From: Gadus chalcogrammus
Lineage: Eukaryota; Chordata; Actinopteri; Gadiformes; Gadidae
Direction: 5' to 3'
Length of the DNA: 64,000 nucleotides
Assembly (NCBI RefSeq): GCF_026213295.1
Contig: NC_079417.1
Span: 3,609,455-3,673,454, forward strand
Shown here: piece by piece, positions 24,616-44,474 of the stretch
Layout: the number at the start of each line of letters is the position of its first letter
Position numbering within the stretch: position 1 is the first letter of the stretch
Translations under genes and position numbers: made by a program
The notes under the pieces: generated by a model
What the model was told of the DNA's origin: nothing
Databases searched by the model: none
What the model saw: only the letters and a program-made list of their open reading frames with translations

Positions 24616-24737
24616 TATGGAAAGCCAAGAATGCCACTAACTGGCCCTAGAATGGCGCGGTAAAAGGGTTTCAGTGCGGTTTAGCACTTTTACCGTGCCA
24701 TTCTAGAGCCAGTTAGTGGCCTTCTTGGCTTTCCATA
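24616..24737. mobile_element. 122-bp palindromic MITE downstream of the Costars gene, copy A
   Basis: Arms of about 50 bp, beginning TATGGAAAGCCAAGAA and closing TTCTTGGCTTTCCATA, flank a loop of about 19 bp. CAACCA directly repeats on both sides (24610-24615 and 24738-24743). It starts 84 bp after the Costars stop, so a transcript would carry a long hairpin. The same element with the same flanks is in copy B (42884-43005). Confidence 0.8.
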
Positions 24738-24869
24738 CAACCAGGACTAACGCTAATAGAGCGCTGCCGGAAGACAGTATTTGTGGTCTCGCTGTCTTGG
24801 CTCAAAGTGAGCTTGTTTGAAACCACGTTGACAAGAAGTCTGAAAACGGATTTCTTTTTTCCATTTGCC

Positions 24870-25318
24870 ATGGCATCGAACAATGCATCACTGTATTTCC
24901 CGGTTGAGTATGACCTAATGTGTGTCGGAAGATAACATCAAGTGAATTCTGACACCCCTAATGGAGCAGATTCGATAAAGGACACCCCAGTTGCGCAACC
25001 TCACATTATTTTTTTCTACTGCTCACTCACTGAAATATTCTTAACATCCTCTGATTACATTTCTGATAGAGGTTGTTTGACATGTCACAGCCAGGATCTC
25101 GTTCAACAGGCTTATTCCCTTTAATACAATTCCATCATGACCTCATTCAAAATGAAAAACCTATAGGGAGGGAAGAAAAGATCGAATTGTACTGGTCCAA
25201 TAGGATCCTTGACCATTCCATTAAAGATAAGTGGATGAGGGCTGGGAGGCTGCCAGAGGGCTGCTTGTTTAGAGAACATGAGGCTGCCCGTGACAGACAA
25301 TATGGTGCTATAGAATGA
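24870..25318 (+). CDS. Putative small two-exon protein gene, copy A (unrecognised)
   Basis: Proposed exons are 24870-24902 (ATG in a GCCATGG context, encoding MASNNASLYFP) and 25091-25318, joined in phase 0 to give about 86 aa ending EHEAARDRQYGAIE-stop. The donor GTTGAG is weak and the acceptor TCACAG is good. The second exon is a clean open frame in both copies, with one Ser/Phe difference and one in-frame codon at the acceptor. Two AATAAA signals follow (25545-25550, 25554-25559), convergent with the hint3 3' end. I recognise no family. The alternative is that this is 3' untranslated sequence of the Costars transcript, since no earlier poly(A) signal is visible. Confidence 0.3.
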
Positions 25319-25544
25319 ACCTGAAACCCCGAGCTGGGGCCAGCATTTGTATCCTGCTTAAGTCTGCATTCACTCAATACAATCCATGTAGTTCAAAGGC
25401 GAGTATTTGCTTTGTGTTTATTTTACAAGAACATTTGTAGTCAGTTGTATTGTAGTTTTGTTGTGTTGTTAGATCAATTGGTTAAATAATTATTGTTGTG
25501 TGGCTTATTGTGGTTTTTCTACTACAGTTTGCAGGGGCAGTTTA

Positions 25545-25559
25545 AATAAACAGAATAAA
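25545..25559 (+). promoter_or_regulatory. Tandem AATAAA poly(A) signals, plus strand, copy A
   Basis: AATAAA at 25545-25550 and 25554-25559, the first plus-strand poly(A) signals after the Costars and small-ORF frames. Confidence 0.45.
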
Positions 25560-25614
25560 TAAGTAATTCTACTGATAACACTGTTACCAGGTACTGTGAA
25601 GCAGCATCCACACT

Positions 25615-25620
25615 TTTATT
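25615..25620 (-). promoter_or_regulatory. Poly(A) signal of hint3, copy A (putative)
   Basis: AATAAA on the minus strand, about 600 nt past the hint3 stop and within 60 bp of the opposing plus-strand signals, implying closely spaced convergent 3' ends. Confidence 0.4.
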
Positions 25621-26217
25621 AACATTCATAGTAGTCAAACACTTATATACATCATATTTGTTTGAGAGGGTTACTTCAGAATAAATATACTAAAATTATT
25701 TAAGTTCCCTGAATGCAGCAGACATCCGCTTAATGATACACTTTTGGCTGATTAAAGGACGATTGAATATTCATCAATATTGTCATTAATGTATTTTATC
25801 AGTAGGCTCTGTATAGGCCTCAATCCTCATTCTTTCAATATGATCAAAATGCATTACATTCAATACCATCATGTCAAACATAACCAAGCCCGTTTCTTTC
25901 ATGCAAGCTAACTGAGCTTGACGGGGAATACACTAATTTACTTAATATATAATTTGATTGAATCTACAATCATTTAATTTGCTATTGGCCATATAAAACC
26001 TTTTGAAATAATACAATATTAAGAAGATGGGTTTGTGAAATAATTTGTAATAAAGCACGAAGGACTAGAGTTAAAAATCATTGGGGTCTACTGCTCCAAC
26101 CTGGGTTGAGATCACTCATTTTCACGAAGGCTTTCTTTCCGAGGGGTCCATGGAACGACAGGGACCTCACAGTTGTGTTGACCTCTTGCCAGGCCAGGTA
26201 TCCTATAAAATACTACA

Positions 26218-28208
26218 TCAATCCGTCTCACTTTTGGAGTTGAGAAGTTCAATCAGCTGGTCGACCTGCAAGTGATAGAGAAAACAAACATTTGAGCGTT
26301 TAAACAGGGTTAAACTGCAAACCAGCTTCTACTGATGCCAAAGAAACCAGACTATTTCAGCTTCCTCCCTGATGAAAAGCAAAAACTAAGAGTCTAAAAA
26401 CGTAATATAACCATAACATATAATTGCATACCAAACTAATATCCTGTACCAGGAAAATGTCAAAAAGAATATCAACATTAATCTCCACGTCAGCTAATAA
26501 ACTCCACAGAGGATTGTGTGGTCCACTCCCCTGCCCTGCATAACGACGTTAATAAATGAATACTGGAAATCCATTCATAACGAAACTGATGCATAGCACC
26601 TTCCAACATAGACAAAGAAACGAACTCTGGAAGCAACTAACACCGCTGAATTTAGTGTACAATTAATAACAATAGATCGGAGCAGAAATGATAGCAGGGA
26701 TTTGTATTCCACAGACTGTAATCCAGTCTGTTGATTACAGTATGCCAATGTCATAGACAGAATGACAGAATTAGTTAGTCTTCTCATACTTAGCAGTTAG
26801 TCTATACTATAGGAGCGACATAAAATTATATTCACAAGCCAATAATAATATAATTGTTCATAAGTAGTCAGAAATATTGATTATTTCAGTGTATGAAAGG
26901 GTAGAGGTAACACAAATCTTGAAAATATTGTACAGTGAATATTGTTCACTGATACAGGTATTGCACCAATTACGTCACTCATAGATTAGTATGGATAAAG
27001 CGCTTGTTTACTTTTTTTCATTCCCATTATCAATGATGATACACCCACATGTAAAAAAACTCAACTCACTGTGACAAACCAATAGGAGTTGAGTCTATAG
27101 AAGAGGCGGGAGATAAAAGTGAGTTGACTTGCAGGTGCCAAAACATGGAGGTGTAAATGGCTGACAGAACAAAAGGGTGGCCAATGGAAGCCAAACCTGC
27201 AGAAGAAAAAAAATATTGATTTCAAATAATATGAATGAGGCACACTATTAAGCATAGGATATACTGCTGCTTATCTGCACACAAAGGTGGTGTGTGGAGA
27301 TTACAATATGTGTCATACTAGCCGGTTAGCCAGATCCTATGAATGAACAAATAATTAGTGGGGGGATAGGCAAGCGGGATTTCAACTCATGCCTGCTGGA
27401 AGACAATACATTAAGGACGCAGATTCTCCAGAGATACCGAGGGAGCATTATTGAAGACATGGGAATGCCAAACATCGTGTTGGGTTAAGCAAAATGTTAT
27501 TTTCATGATGTGATTATAGCTTGGTCTTTATCTTTTCTAAATCGCACACAGGAAATAAATAGAGAGCCCACCTGACGTCACTGAGATCTGTGACATTGTT
27601 TTTCTCCAAGATCTCCTTCCCCACCTCTACCATCCGTTGCACTGAAAAAGAACAACATAAGTTTAACAAATACCCAAAACACAACTCAAAACAAGTATTG
27701 ATTTCAGATACTTTGAGTACTTGAGATCACTTTTTTATTGAACCTGAATTAGTCATTCTTTACTAAAACGTAAAACCTGTGCAGTATATAAAACAATCCT
27801 ACCCAACGGCACATGAGCTTTAGTCAGCGACTTGCAGTTCCCCACATGTTTGGTGGGTACAATTAGGTAGTGGTGTGGTGCCCCTGGTTTGATGTCTCTG
27901 AAACATGAAATCTCTTCATCCTGTATCATAAATGAAACCACAGGTAGAGACAGTACAGAATGACATTCATTGATATCAAAGCTGTGACTTATTGTTGTCG
28001 TTTCTATTTCTAGCAGCTTCTGGAAAAGCCTTTTTAAAAAATGTGTTACAGCGTATAATAATTGACTTACACAATGAAGAAGCTCCGTGCCCATTTCTTT
28101 GTTAACGACCTTGCAGAATATGCATTTCTTGTCATAACCTTCATCCGTAGCCATGTTTATTTTCGAAATATCGAGTTGGGTTACTTCGCCCACCTCACTA
28201 GATGCCAT
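26218..28208 (-). CDS. hint3: hint3, histidine triad nucleotide-binding protein 3, copy A
   Basis: HIT-superfamily hydrolase; mammalian HINT3 hydrolyses adenosine phosphoramidates and aminoacyl-AMP. Coding exons (minus strand): 28071-28208, 27803-27920, 27572-27641, 27070-27196, 26218-26265. They total 501 nt (166 aa; human 182). Phase is kept at each junction and all sites are GT-AG. A CIFC pair lies at residues 29-32. The conserved [20 protein letters not shown] follows in exon 2. The catalytic triad motif HLHLHV is at 122-127 in exon 4, and the C-terminal [14 protein letters not shown] completes the fold. The start used is the first ATG; a second in-frame ATG at residue 19 is possible, since the N-terminus is poorly conserved in this family. 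Exon 5 is only 48 nt. The gene is divergent from nothing nearby and convergent with the plus-strand genes. Confidence 0.95.
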
Positions 28209-28409
28209 AACTGTCGCGAAAACAATTACCCCGACAGTCTACTACAACATGGATAGAGGGTAAACATCAGGATGGATGGACATAGGCGTACATAGCCGAG
28301 TGAAGATAACATCGATTAGCAGGAAGTGCAGTTAGTGTACTACACGGGATGGCCACAAGAGAGCGGCAAAGCTCTTGCAGCAATAGCTAGGAAAACGTTA
28401 CGTGAAACC

Positions 28410-28545
<136 letters not shown>

Positions 28546-28559
28546 AATAAGACACCTAT

Positions 28560-28900
28560 CTCTAGATCTAAAAACCAAACCCTATAACCCAAACCTAATG
28601 AAACCCTAGCTCTAATACAAATCATAGATCTGAAAACCAAAACCAAAAACCCAACACATAGTAGCCCCCAACCCTAACCCTAACCCTAGAAATCGAAAAA
28701 CAATTTGGGTTAGGTTTTAGGGGGTGGTTTTGGGTTCTGGGGTTTGGTGGGTTAGAGTTTCCCATTAGAGTTATCTAGGGTTGTTTTTTTAGGTCTTATA
28801 TGGGTTTGGTTTCAGGGTTTAGTTATTAGGGTTTAGGTATCGGTTCTAAGGTTAGGGTTTCCTATTAGTTTAAGAGTTAGGGTTAGGGTAAGGACATCTT
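28560..28900. repeat. Degenerate telomere-like region, C-rich half then G-rich half, copy A
   Basis: AACCCTAA/AAACCCAAACC-type motifs up to about 28690 switch to GGGTTAGGTTTTAGGG-type motifs after about 28705. The two halves are roughly inverse and could fold back. The exact core CCCTAACCCTAACCCTA is at about 28671-28687. Confidence 0.6.
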
Positions 28901-28916
28901 CTTAACTCCTACGATT

Positions 28917-29250
28917 TTGAGTTTGATTTCACTAGGACCACTCATCTCATGAATGTGTTCCTGCACCCTTTAACTTATGGACCTTCTAAACTTTAATGAG
29001 AGAACCGGGTTGTAGTGTCTGTGTTCAGGTTCTCTTTACAGACAAGAAGACTCCTCAAGGGATCTATACTCCAAAGAAAACAGCATGTTTTAAAGGTTTG
29101 AAACATGATGGTGGAAAGATAATGCCGAAGATATATCAAATGCTTCTATCTGAGATCATCGGCTCCGACCATAGTATAGATTGTACATTCTTTCTTGCTC
29201 ATTTCGGACCATTTGTCTGTGGAAGACTTTCAATTCTCTCCAGATAATGT
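28917..29250. repeat. Dispersed repeat, copy A version (uninterrupted)
   Basis: About 330 bp, from GAGTTTGATTTCACTAGGAC to CTCTCCAGATAATGTC. The same sequence occurs in copy B, where a retrotransposon splits it, and in diverged form outside the duplication at 51703-52055. An 83-codon frame (28996-29247) has no recognised domain. The family is unknown. Confidence 0.7.
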
Positions 29251-31181
29251 CTAGTAGTATAAGAGTTTGGGTTTTGGTCCAAAGTTAGCTTTCCCTCAGG
29301 TAGGTTTTTCAGATTGGTTTTTGGTCCTAGGTTTTGGTGTTAAGGTTAGGGTTTTGAAATGGGGTTAGGTTTTAGTTTTGAATGTGATTTGTGAATCTTT
29401 ATTTGACAAAATCTGCATCTAATACACAAAAAAAGGGATCAAGATACGCCTAATAGTTTAAAAGAGACGCTAACATACAAATCTTTTATGAATCTAATAT
29501 ATAACCTAGTTTGCCTTAAGGGTCTACCAGTTGGTTGCAGGGTTTGCGTTTAGGGTTTTGTTGGTCCTCAGAGCCCCTGGGATTGGGTTCCCACGACAAC
29601 AGTCCCAGGAGTACCTCAGGGACATTCCAAGATTAGGGCACACAGTCCAAGGACGGGGTGATGGCCTTTTCTGGAAATTCTTTCATAATATCATTATCTT
29701 TCCTAGTCTGTTTCGGCATATGCCGACAAAAAGTTCAGTCACTTTTTTTCAACTGTTAATATGTATATGTATGTAAGTGTAAACACACCGGTATATTAAA
29801 TATATATTGTGTTTCCAAAGATGAGAACAGGCACTAACAGACGCTAACAGATGCTAATTATCCAATTAGCTAGTATCATGGAGACGGGTGCTATCTGGTT
29901 TTATGGCAGGTGGAGATCTACTCCTTTATCGGCTCATTACTCTTCATCTGAAAAACCTTTTCCTTCTCCTCCAGATCACTTCCAGGTGTTCTCCATCTCT
30001 CCATACGTCCTCCCCTCTCTCCCATTCGCTCCGTACATCTCTCTGGGTCCTCAGCCTCACTCTCGATCCATCTCTTCCTTTCTCCACCTGTCACCTCGTC
30101 TCCGTACACCTCCCTCTTTCCTCCCTCTTCTCTCCCCTTTCCCCCATCTCTCTCTTCCCACCCGCCCTCTCCCCACTGTGCCTGGCCCCCCCTCCTTAAT
30201 GAGAGGCCCGGGAAGACTCCACTCCCAGACGAGTAGTGTCAGTGGGGCAGTGTGAGCCAGGGGGTCCCGAGAGAACTAAACACACGTCCTCACTGCTTAA
30301 GGTGGCCTCCATGGTGTTGGAAGAGCTCCGGTCATCACCAAGGAGATACTGGGCTTCCAGTGGGGAGAGAAGCAGGAGTACGCCCCCCCCCCCCCCCGCC
30401 CCCGGCAGCATCGTATGTCACACAGTGTCATCAAATAAGAGACACTTCATAAACATTTTCAAGCTGATTCATTTTTTTCAACACCATGTTCTGTTTATTG
30501 TTTTATCGCTGACGCTTTTTTGCGTCGTTCATGGCAATAAAGATTTTTTGAATTTCAATTTAAAGCACATGTAGAAACAAAGTGTATCTATAAAAAGACA
30601 ACACAGAACACCAAACCACAAAACAACGGGCGACACGACTAAACTGTGTAACAGGACGTGTGTATGAGTGAAGTGAAGTGGTTTGCGTGGTTCCGTTTCC
30701 AAAGATACCCCTCCCATCCTACCCACCCTTCTAGAGAAAAGGGTTCAAATCTTTCTTCAAAAGAACTCTTTGGTGTGGCAAACATTACACACATCTCTCT
30801 TCCTATGTCTGCCTCTCTCTCTGTATTTTAGCCAGTCTATGTCTCTCTTTCATCTGTACTGCTGTCTATTAGTCTGTCTGTCTGTTTCTCTCTTCATCTC
30901 TCTCTCTCTCTGTACGTTTCTCTGCCTCACATCCTGATGGAGAATGTATATGTCTATATAACAAGTATATGCATTTATACTGTACACACACTTTCTAAAT
31001 ATATATATAACCAATATAACATGTATATTCATTCTGAATGTAACACACACACATAGATATAAAAAATCTCAACCAGGAAGTGCAATGTGTATTTTGTGGC
31101 TGCCCTTTGAACCGCAATCTCAGGGGAAACCGAAGCGAGTGACCAGAGAACACAAGAAGAGCTTTTCCTGTCAGCAGAAAA

Positions 31182-31182
<1 letters not shown>
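29251..31182. other. Gene-free right part of copy A
   Basis: Contains degenerate TTAGGG-like motifs (29260-29400), a pyrimidine-rich stretch (29940-30190), a C tract (30380-30395) and CT/TCTG-rich sequence (30790-30930). No exon supported. Confidence 0.45.
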
Positions 31183-31271
<89 letters not shown>

Positions 31272-31351
31272 TCTCTCTCCTCTCCCTCTCTCATCTCCTC
31301 TCTCTCTCCTCTCTCCTCCCTCTCCTCTCTCTCTCTCTCTCTCTCTCTTCT
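31183..31351. repeat. (CT)n microsatellite ending at the assembly gap
   Basis: Imperfect CT dinucleotides run to the first N. The copy B equivalent is 51080-51248. Confidence 0.97.
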
Positions 31352-31451
31352 NNNNNNNNNNNNNNNNNNNNNNNNNNNNNNNNNNNNNNNNNNNNNNNNN
31401 NNNNNNNNNNNNNNNNNNNNNNNNNNNNNNNNNNNNNNNNNNNNNNNNNNN
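31352..31451. other. Assembly gap, exactly 100 N
   Basis: A run of 100 N, the conventional placeholder for a gap of unknown size. It separates the right end of copy A from the left end of copy B. Confidence 1.
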
Positions 31452-32127
31452 AGATGAGGGGTGTAGGAGAGTGTGGTGAGACGGCGGAGGCCCAACTGAT
31501 AAACACAACGCAAACCGGAGATGAGTGTACGTAAAGCCTTCTAGATTTGCTCTCAGGAGATGAGTAATTGCCCCCCCTACCCCAACCACATGTAAACTGC
31601 GGCTGGAAAAACAACAAAAGCCGCTGACTAACTGTGTTGCTGTGTGCTGATGTGGGGGGGGGGGGGACACCCTGTCATTTCCCCCTTCTGACTTCCCTGG
31701 AAAGGCCTCTCTTCGTCTAAACACGCAGCCTTTGTCTCACCAAAGCAGGGCTGTGAATGTATTTTTAGACCGGGATATGGTAGCAGACATGGGCCTCATG
31801 GGTTCCCTTCCTTCAGGGGGGGGCTGTGGGGCCTACTGAATCGATGTGCGAGTCTTTATGTCGTTTCGGCATCAGACATGCTAAAGGGTAAATGATCCCT
31901 GCGATGAAAGTTGGAAGAACGGTGCTGGCTCAACACTGCTCAGCTGTGTATGTTGAGCCATAGGAGCCAACCTGTTGTTTGATTGTTGCAGAGCCTAATT
32001 GAGTGATTCTGATCCAAACTGCATGGTTTTTCCCTTTTTTTTTTCCATCATTACGGTATTAACCTGCAAACACCTCCAACACACACACACACACACACAT
32101 ACACGCGGTACGTCAAATTTGTAACCC

Positions 32128-32133
32128 TTTATT
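32128..32133 (-). promoter_or_regulatory. Poly(A) signal of trmt11, copy B (putative)
   Basis: AATAAA on the minus strand at the position equivalent to that of copy A. Confidence 0.5.
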
Positions 32134-32295
32134 TTAAAAATAACAGTGGCATAGCAACATCATCATTAAAATGCTGTAAACAATACAACAATTAATAAAA
32201 AAAAAAAACATTTTGGAAAGTATCAGGGCGTGTTTTAGTTGCCTTAGCAGCACCACTAGAGGTTAGCATTCAGTCGGACGGGACCGATCTGCCCC

Positions 32296-41143
<8,848 letters not shown>

Positions 41144-41223
41144 TTTTGTTGCTCATTCAAAATACATCCGCCATGGTACCGGGCGGCGGGCGCACAAGGC
41201 ATATCAACTCAGTTCCGCCAGTT

Positions 41224-41228
41224 ATTGG
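41224..41228 (-). promoter_or_regulatory. CCAAT box of the trmt11 promoter, copy B (putative)
   Basis: Minus-strand CCAAT retained about 80 bp upstream of the ATG. Confidence 0.45.
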
Positions 41229-42128
41229 TTCCGCCTAGTTTATAACCGGCACAATCACCATAAATGGAGGAAATATGCTATCCTCGACCAATTTAAGTAG
41301 AACAATGTAGGCTTATTTATTATTCAGGTGGTACACACATACGTGTGGCTTTATTGCTGATCGAATTAAAAGAAACCACAAACCGAAAATATGATTGAAA
41401 TTATATGAAATTATATATTTAATAAAAAAAGGAATTACTTTAAAAAAATGTAGAATCAATATTAATGCAAGTTATTTGTCAAAATATTCCCTGTGCTAGG
41501 TCCAAGGTTTGTCTGACAAGATTTATGACATTGATACTAAGCTGCTTTGGGACTATACTTGTTACAGCTGATAGGATGGCACGTGACATCTTGGCCACGA
41601 TTGGACGAGGTTTCGTTTATCCGCGCCATCTCCATGTGGCCATTGGTTGACATGGCTGTCATTCAATTCAGGAATTCCCGTGGCAGTGAGTGCAGTATCT
41701 GGACTATGCTGTGTCCGCAGATCTACATCTTTGTAAAATTGTATTAGTCGATACGTATTGTTAATTCATTGGTGGTTAGTTACACGGGAGTTGCATTGCA
41801 GCTAGACATTGGAGCTGAAGTCTATACAATGAAAGAGGGATGTAAGTAAGGATTTTGTTGTATGTGACTTAGTAAATCTCATAAAGTTGTTTATACTATT
41901 CAAGTTTTACAAATGGTAACTCAAATTTTTCTTGTTGTCATAATCTTTCTTGTTGGTTGGTAAAGGATGTTCAATCCCAGACTATTATACCAACAATACC
42001 ACGTCATACCATGAATATGTAATATTGGAATTCATAATAATTAATACAACTTTTAATTTCCACAAAATAGTAAATACCCCTGACTCCCTGACCCGGTCCT
42101 AGCAGCAGGCACCACATTCGCCCCCACC
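41229..42128. other. Intergenic region between trmt11 and the Costars gene, copy B
   Basis: Equivalent of 22982-23881. The possible GTAAGT donor after GAGGGAT is retained (about 41841). No coding exon supported. Confidence 0.35.
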
Positions 42129-42218
42129 ATGGACCACGAACCCTAACCCACCAAGGACACTGAACCCATACCCACCATGGACCACGCACCCTACCCCACC
42201 ATGGACCACGAACCCTAA
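42129..42218 (+). promoter_or_regulatory. Upstream ORFs in an expanded CCACCATGG minisatellite, copy B
   Basis: One extra repeat unit compared with copy A. uORF1 (42129-42146) encodes MDHEP-stop. In the next unit TAA has become TAC, so uORF2 (42177-42218) runs on through another Kozak ATG to give a 13-residue peptide, MDHAPYPTMDHEP. It stops 6 nt before the main ATG. Confidence 0.55.
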
Positions 42219-42224
42219 CCCACC

Positions 42225-42800
42225 ATGGACCAAGAAGAAACCAGCGACCCAGCCGCGGCAGCACCTCCACCTCAGGCCCCCGTCCCAGACGACCGCGTCA
42301 CCTGCAGGGGCACGGTGGGACCCCTGAAGGAGAACTGGCAGCAGTGGTCCAGCGACCACCAGGCGTCCCAGAAGCAGAACCCCTTCAGCCAGCAGGTCTG
42401 CGGGGGCCCCCCGACGGGCCTCCCTCAGCGGGGCCAGCGCGGCTACGGGAGGCCCTTGGAGGGCTCCATGACGGAGCGACGCGGGAGGGACGCTCACACG
42501 CACGTCGGCCGGGAGGTGGAGGAGCTGTGCGCTGCCATCAGAGCCATCGGCCGGCGAGGGGAAGAAGGGGCGGACGCCGGACTCGGGGGCACAGGCGCTG
42601 GGGACCGGGGTGGTGCCGCCGGGCAGGGGACGGGGAGCGTCACGGTGGAGTTCGGGAGGCTGTTCGAGCACTACGTCACCATCTCCAACAAGTTGGTGGG
42701 GGTGCTGCTCCGAGCCAGGAGGCAGGGTCTGGTTCACTTTGACGGGGAGATGCTTTGGCAGGGGCAGGACGATCGCGTGGTGATCACTCTGCGGCAGTGA
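42225..42800 (+). CDS. ABRA/STARS-like Costars-domain protein, copy B
   Basis: 191 aa, one residue shorter than copy A. The QQVCGAPPPTG stretch reads QQVCGGPPTG here because a GC-rich indel removes one codon in frame, and the Gly-rich insert has Gln for Arg (GAAGQGTG). The N-terminal conserved block, the GYGRPLEGS motif and the Costars end FDGEMLWQGQDD are identical. In-frame maintenance within a region of indels suggests the protein is under constraint or the copies are very recent. Function and caveats are as for copy A. Confidence 0.85.
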   Translation: MDQEETSDPAAAAPPPQAPVPDDRVTCRGTVGPLKENWQQWSSDHQASQKQNPFSQQVCGGPPTGLPQRGQRGYGRPLEGSMTERRGRDAHTHVGREVEELCAAIRAIGRRGEEGADAGLGGTGAGDRGGAAGQGTGSVTVEFGRLFEHYVTISNKLVGVLLRARRQGLVHFDGEMLWQGQDDRVVITLRQ

Positions 42801-42883
42801 CCGGAGGCTCCAGTCCAATGCACCGACCACACACGTCAGGGTTCGTCGCGGCAGAGGCCCCTTGACGGAGCACGGAGCAACCA

Positions 42884-43005
42884 TATGGAAAGCCAAGAAG
42901 GCCACTAACTGGCCCTAGAATGGCGCGGTAAAATGGTTTCAGTGCGGTTTAGCACTTTTACCGTGCCATTCTAGAGCCAGTTAGTGGCCTTCTTGGCTTT
43001 CCATA
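42884..43005. mobile_element. 122-bp palindromic MITE, copy B
   Basis: Same CAACCA flanks as copy A (42878-42883 and 43006-43011). The left arm here reads AAGAAGGCCACTAAC and pairs perfectly with the right arm, whereas copy A has one mismatch (AATGCC). Confidence 0.8.
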
Positions 43006-43129
43006 CAACCAGGACTAATGTTAATAGAGCGCTGCTGGGAGACAGTATTTGTGGTCTTGGCTCAAAGTGTGCTTGTTTGAAACCACGTTGACCAGAAGTC
43101 TGAATACGGATTTCTTTTTTCCATTTGCC

Positions 43130-43575
43130 ATGGCATCGAACAATGCATCACTGTATTTCCCGGTTGAGTATGACCTAATGTGTGTCGGAAGATAACATCA
43201 AGTGAATTTTGACACCCCTAATGGAGCAGATTCGATAAAGGACACCCCAGTTGCGCAACTTCACATTATTTTTTTCTACTGCTCACTCACTGAAATATTC
43301 TTAACATCCTCTGATTACATTTCTGATAGAGGTTGTTTGACATGTCACAGGGATCTCGTTCAACAGGCTTATTCCCTTTAATACAATTCCATCATGACCT
43401 CATTCAAAATGAAAAACCTATAGGGAGGGAAGAAAAGATCGAATTGTACTGGTTCAATAGGATCCTTGACCATTCCATTAAAGATAAGTGGATGAGGGCT
43501 GGGAGGCTGCCAGAGGGCTGCTTGTTTAGAGAACATGAGGCTGCCCGTGACAGACAATATGGTGCTATAGAATGA
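43130..43575 (+). CDS. Putative small two-exon protein gene, copy B (unrecognised)
   Basis: Equivalent of 24870-25318. Exon 1 starts at 43130, and exon 2 (43351-43575) follows the acceptor TCACAG directly with GGATCTCG. Copy A has CCA extra at the acceptor. The proposed product is about 85 aa, with Phe for Ser in ELYWFNRIL. AATAAA at 43802-43807 follows. No family recognised, and the exon-1 join is weakly supported. Confidence 0.3.
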
Positions 43576-44474
43576 ACCTGAAACCCCGAGCTGGGGCCAG
43601 CATTTGTATCCTGCTTAATTCTGCATTCACTCAATACAATCCATGTAGTTCAAAGGCGAGTATTTGCTTTGTGTTTATTTTACAAGAACATTTGTAGTCA
43701 GTTGTATTGTAGTTTTGTTGTGTTGTTAGATCAATTGGTGAAATAATTATTGTTGTGTGGCTTATTGTGGTTTTTCTACTACAGTTTGCAGGGGCAGTTT
43801 AAATAAACAGAATAAATAAGTAATTCTACTGATAACACTGCTACAAGGTACTGTGAAGCAGCATCCACACTTTTATTAACATTCATAGTAGTCAAACACT
43901 TATATACATCATATTTGTTTGAGAGGGTTACTTCAGAATAAATATACTAAAATTATTTAAGTTCCCTGAATGCAGCAGACATCCGCTTAATGATACACTT
44001 TTGGCTGATTAAAGGACGATTGAATATTCATCAATATTGTCATTAATGTATTTTATCAGTAGGCTCTGTATAGGCCTCAATCCTCATTCTTTCAATATGA
44101 TCAAAATGCATTACATTCAATACCATCATGTCAAACATAACCAAGCCCGTTTCTTTCATGCAAGCTAACTGAGCTTGACGGGGAATACAATAATTTACTT
44201 AATATATAATTTGATTGAATCTACAATCATTTAATTTGCTATTGGCCATATAAAACCTTTTGAAATAATACAATAATAAGAAGATGGGTTTGTGAAATAA
44301 TTTGTAATAAAGCACGAAGGACTAGAGTTAAAAATCATTGGGGTCTACTGCTCCAACCTGGGTTGAGATCACTCATTTTCACGAAGGCTTTCTTTCCGAG
44401 GGGTCCATGGAACGACAGGGACCTCACAGTTGTGTTGACCTCTTGCCAGGCCAGGTATCCTATAAAATACTATA

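Noticed and set aside
23852..24637. 261-codon minus-strand frame opposite the Costars gene (and its copy B equivalent)
   Set aside because: Shadow of a GC-rich coding region. The plus-strand frame has clear family motifs; this one has none.
28560..28900. Telomere-like CCCTAA then TTAGGG arrangement as a possible ancient chromosome fusion
   Set aside because: An end-to-end fusion should read TTAGGG followed by CCCTAA on one strand. Here the order is the reverse, the motifs are highly degenerate, and the region is short and duplicated with the block.
31085..31724. Open frames running through the N gap
   Set aside because: They are open only because N codons are read as unknown residues. Not evidence of coding.
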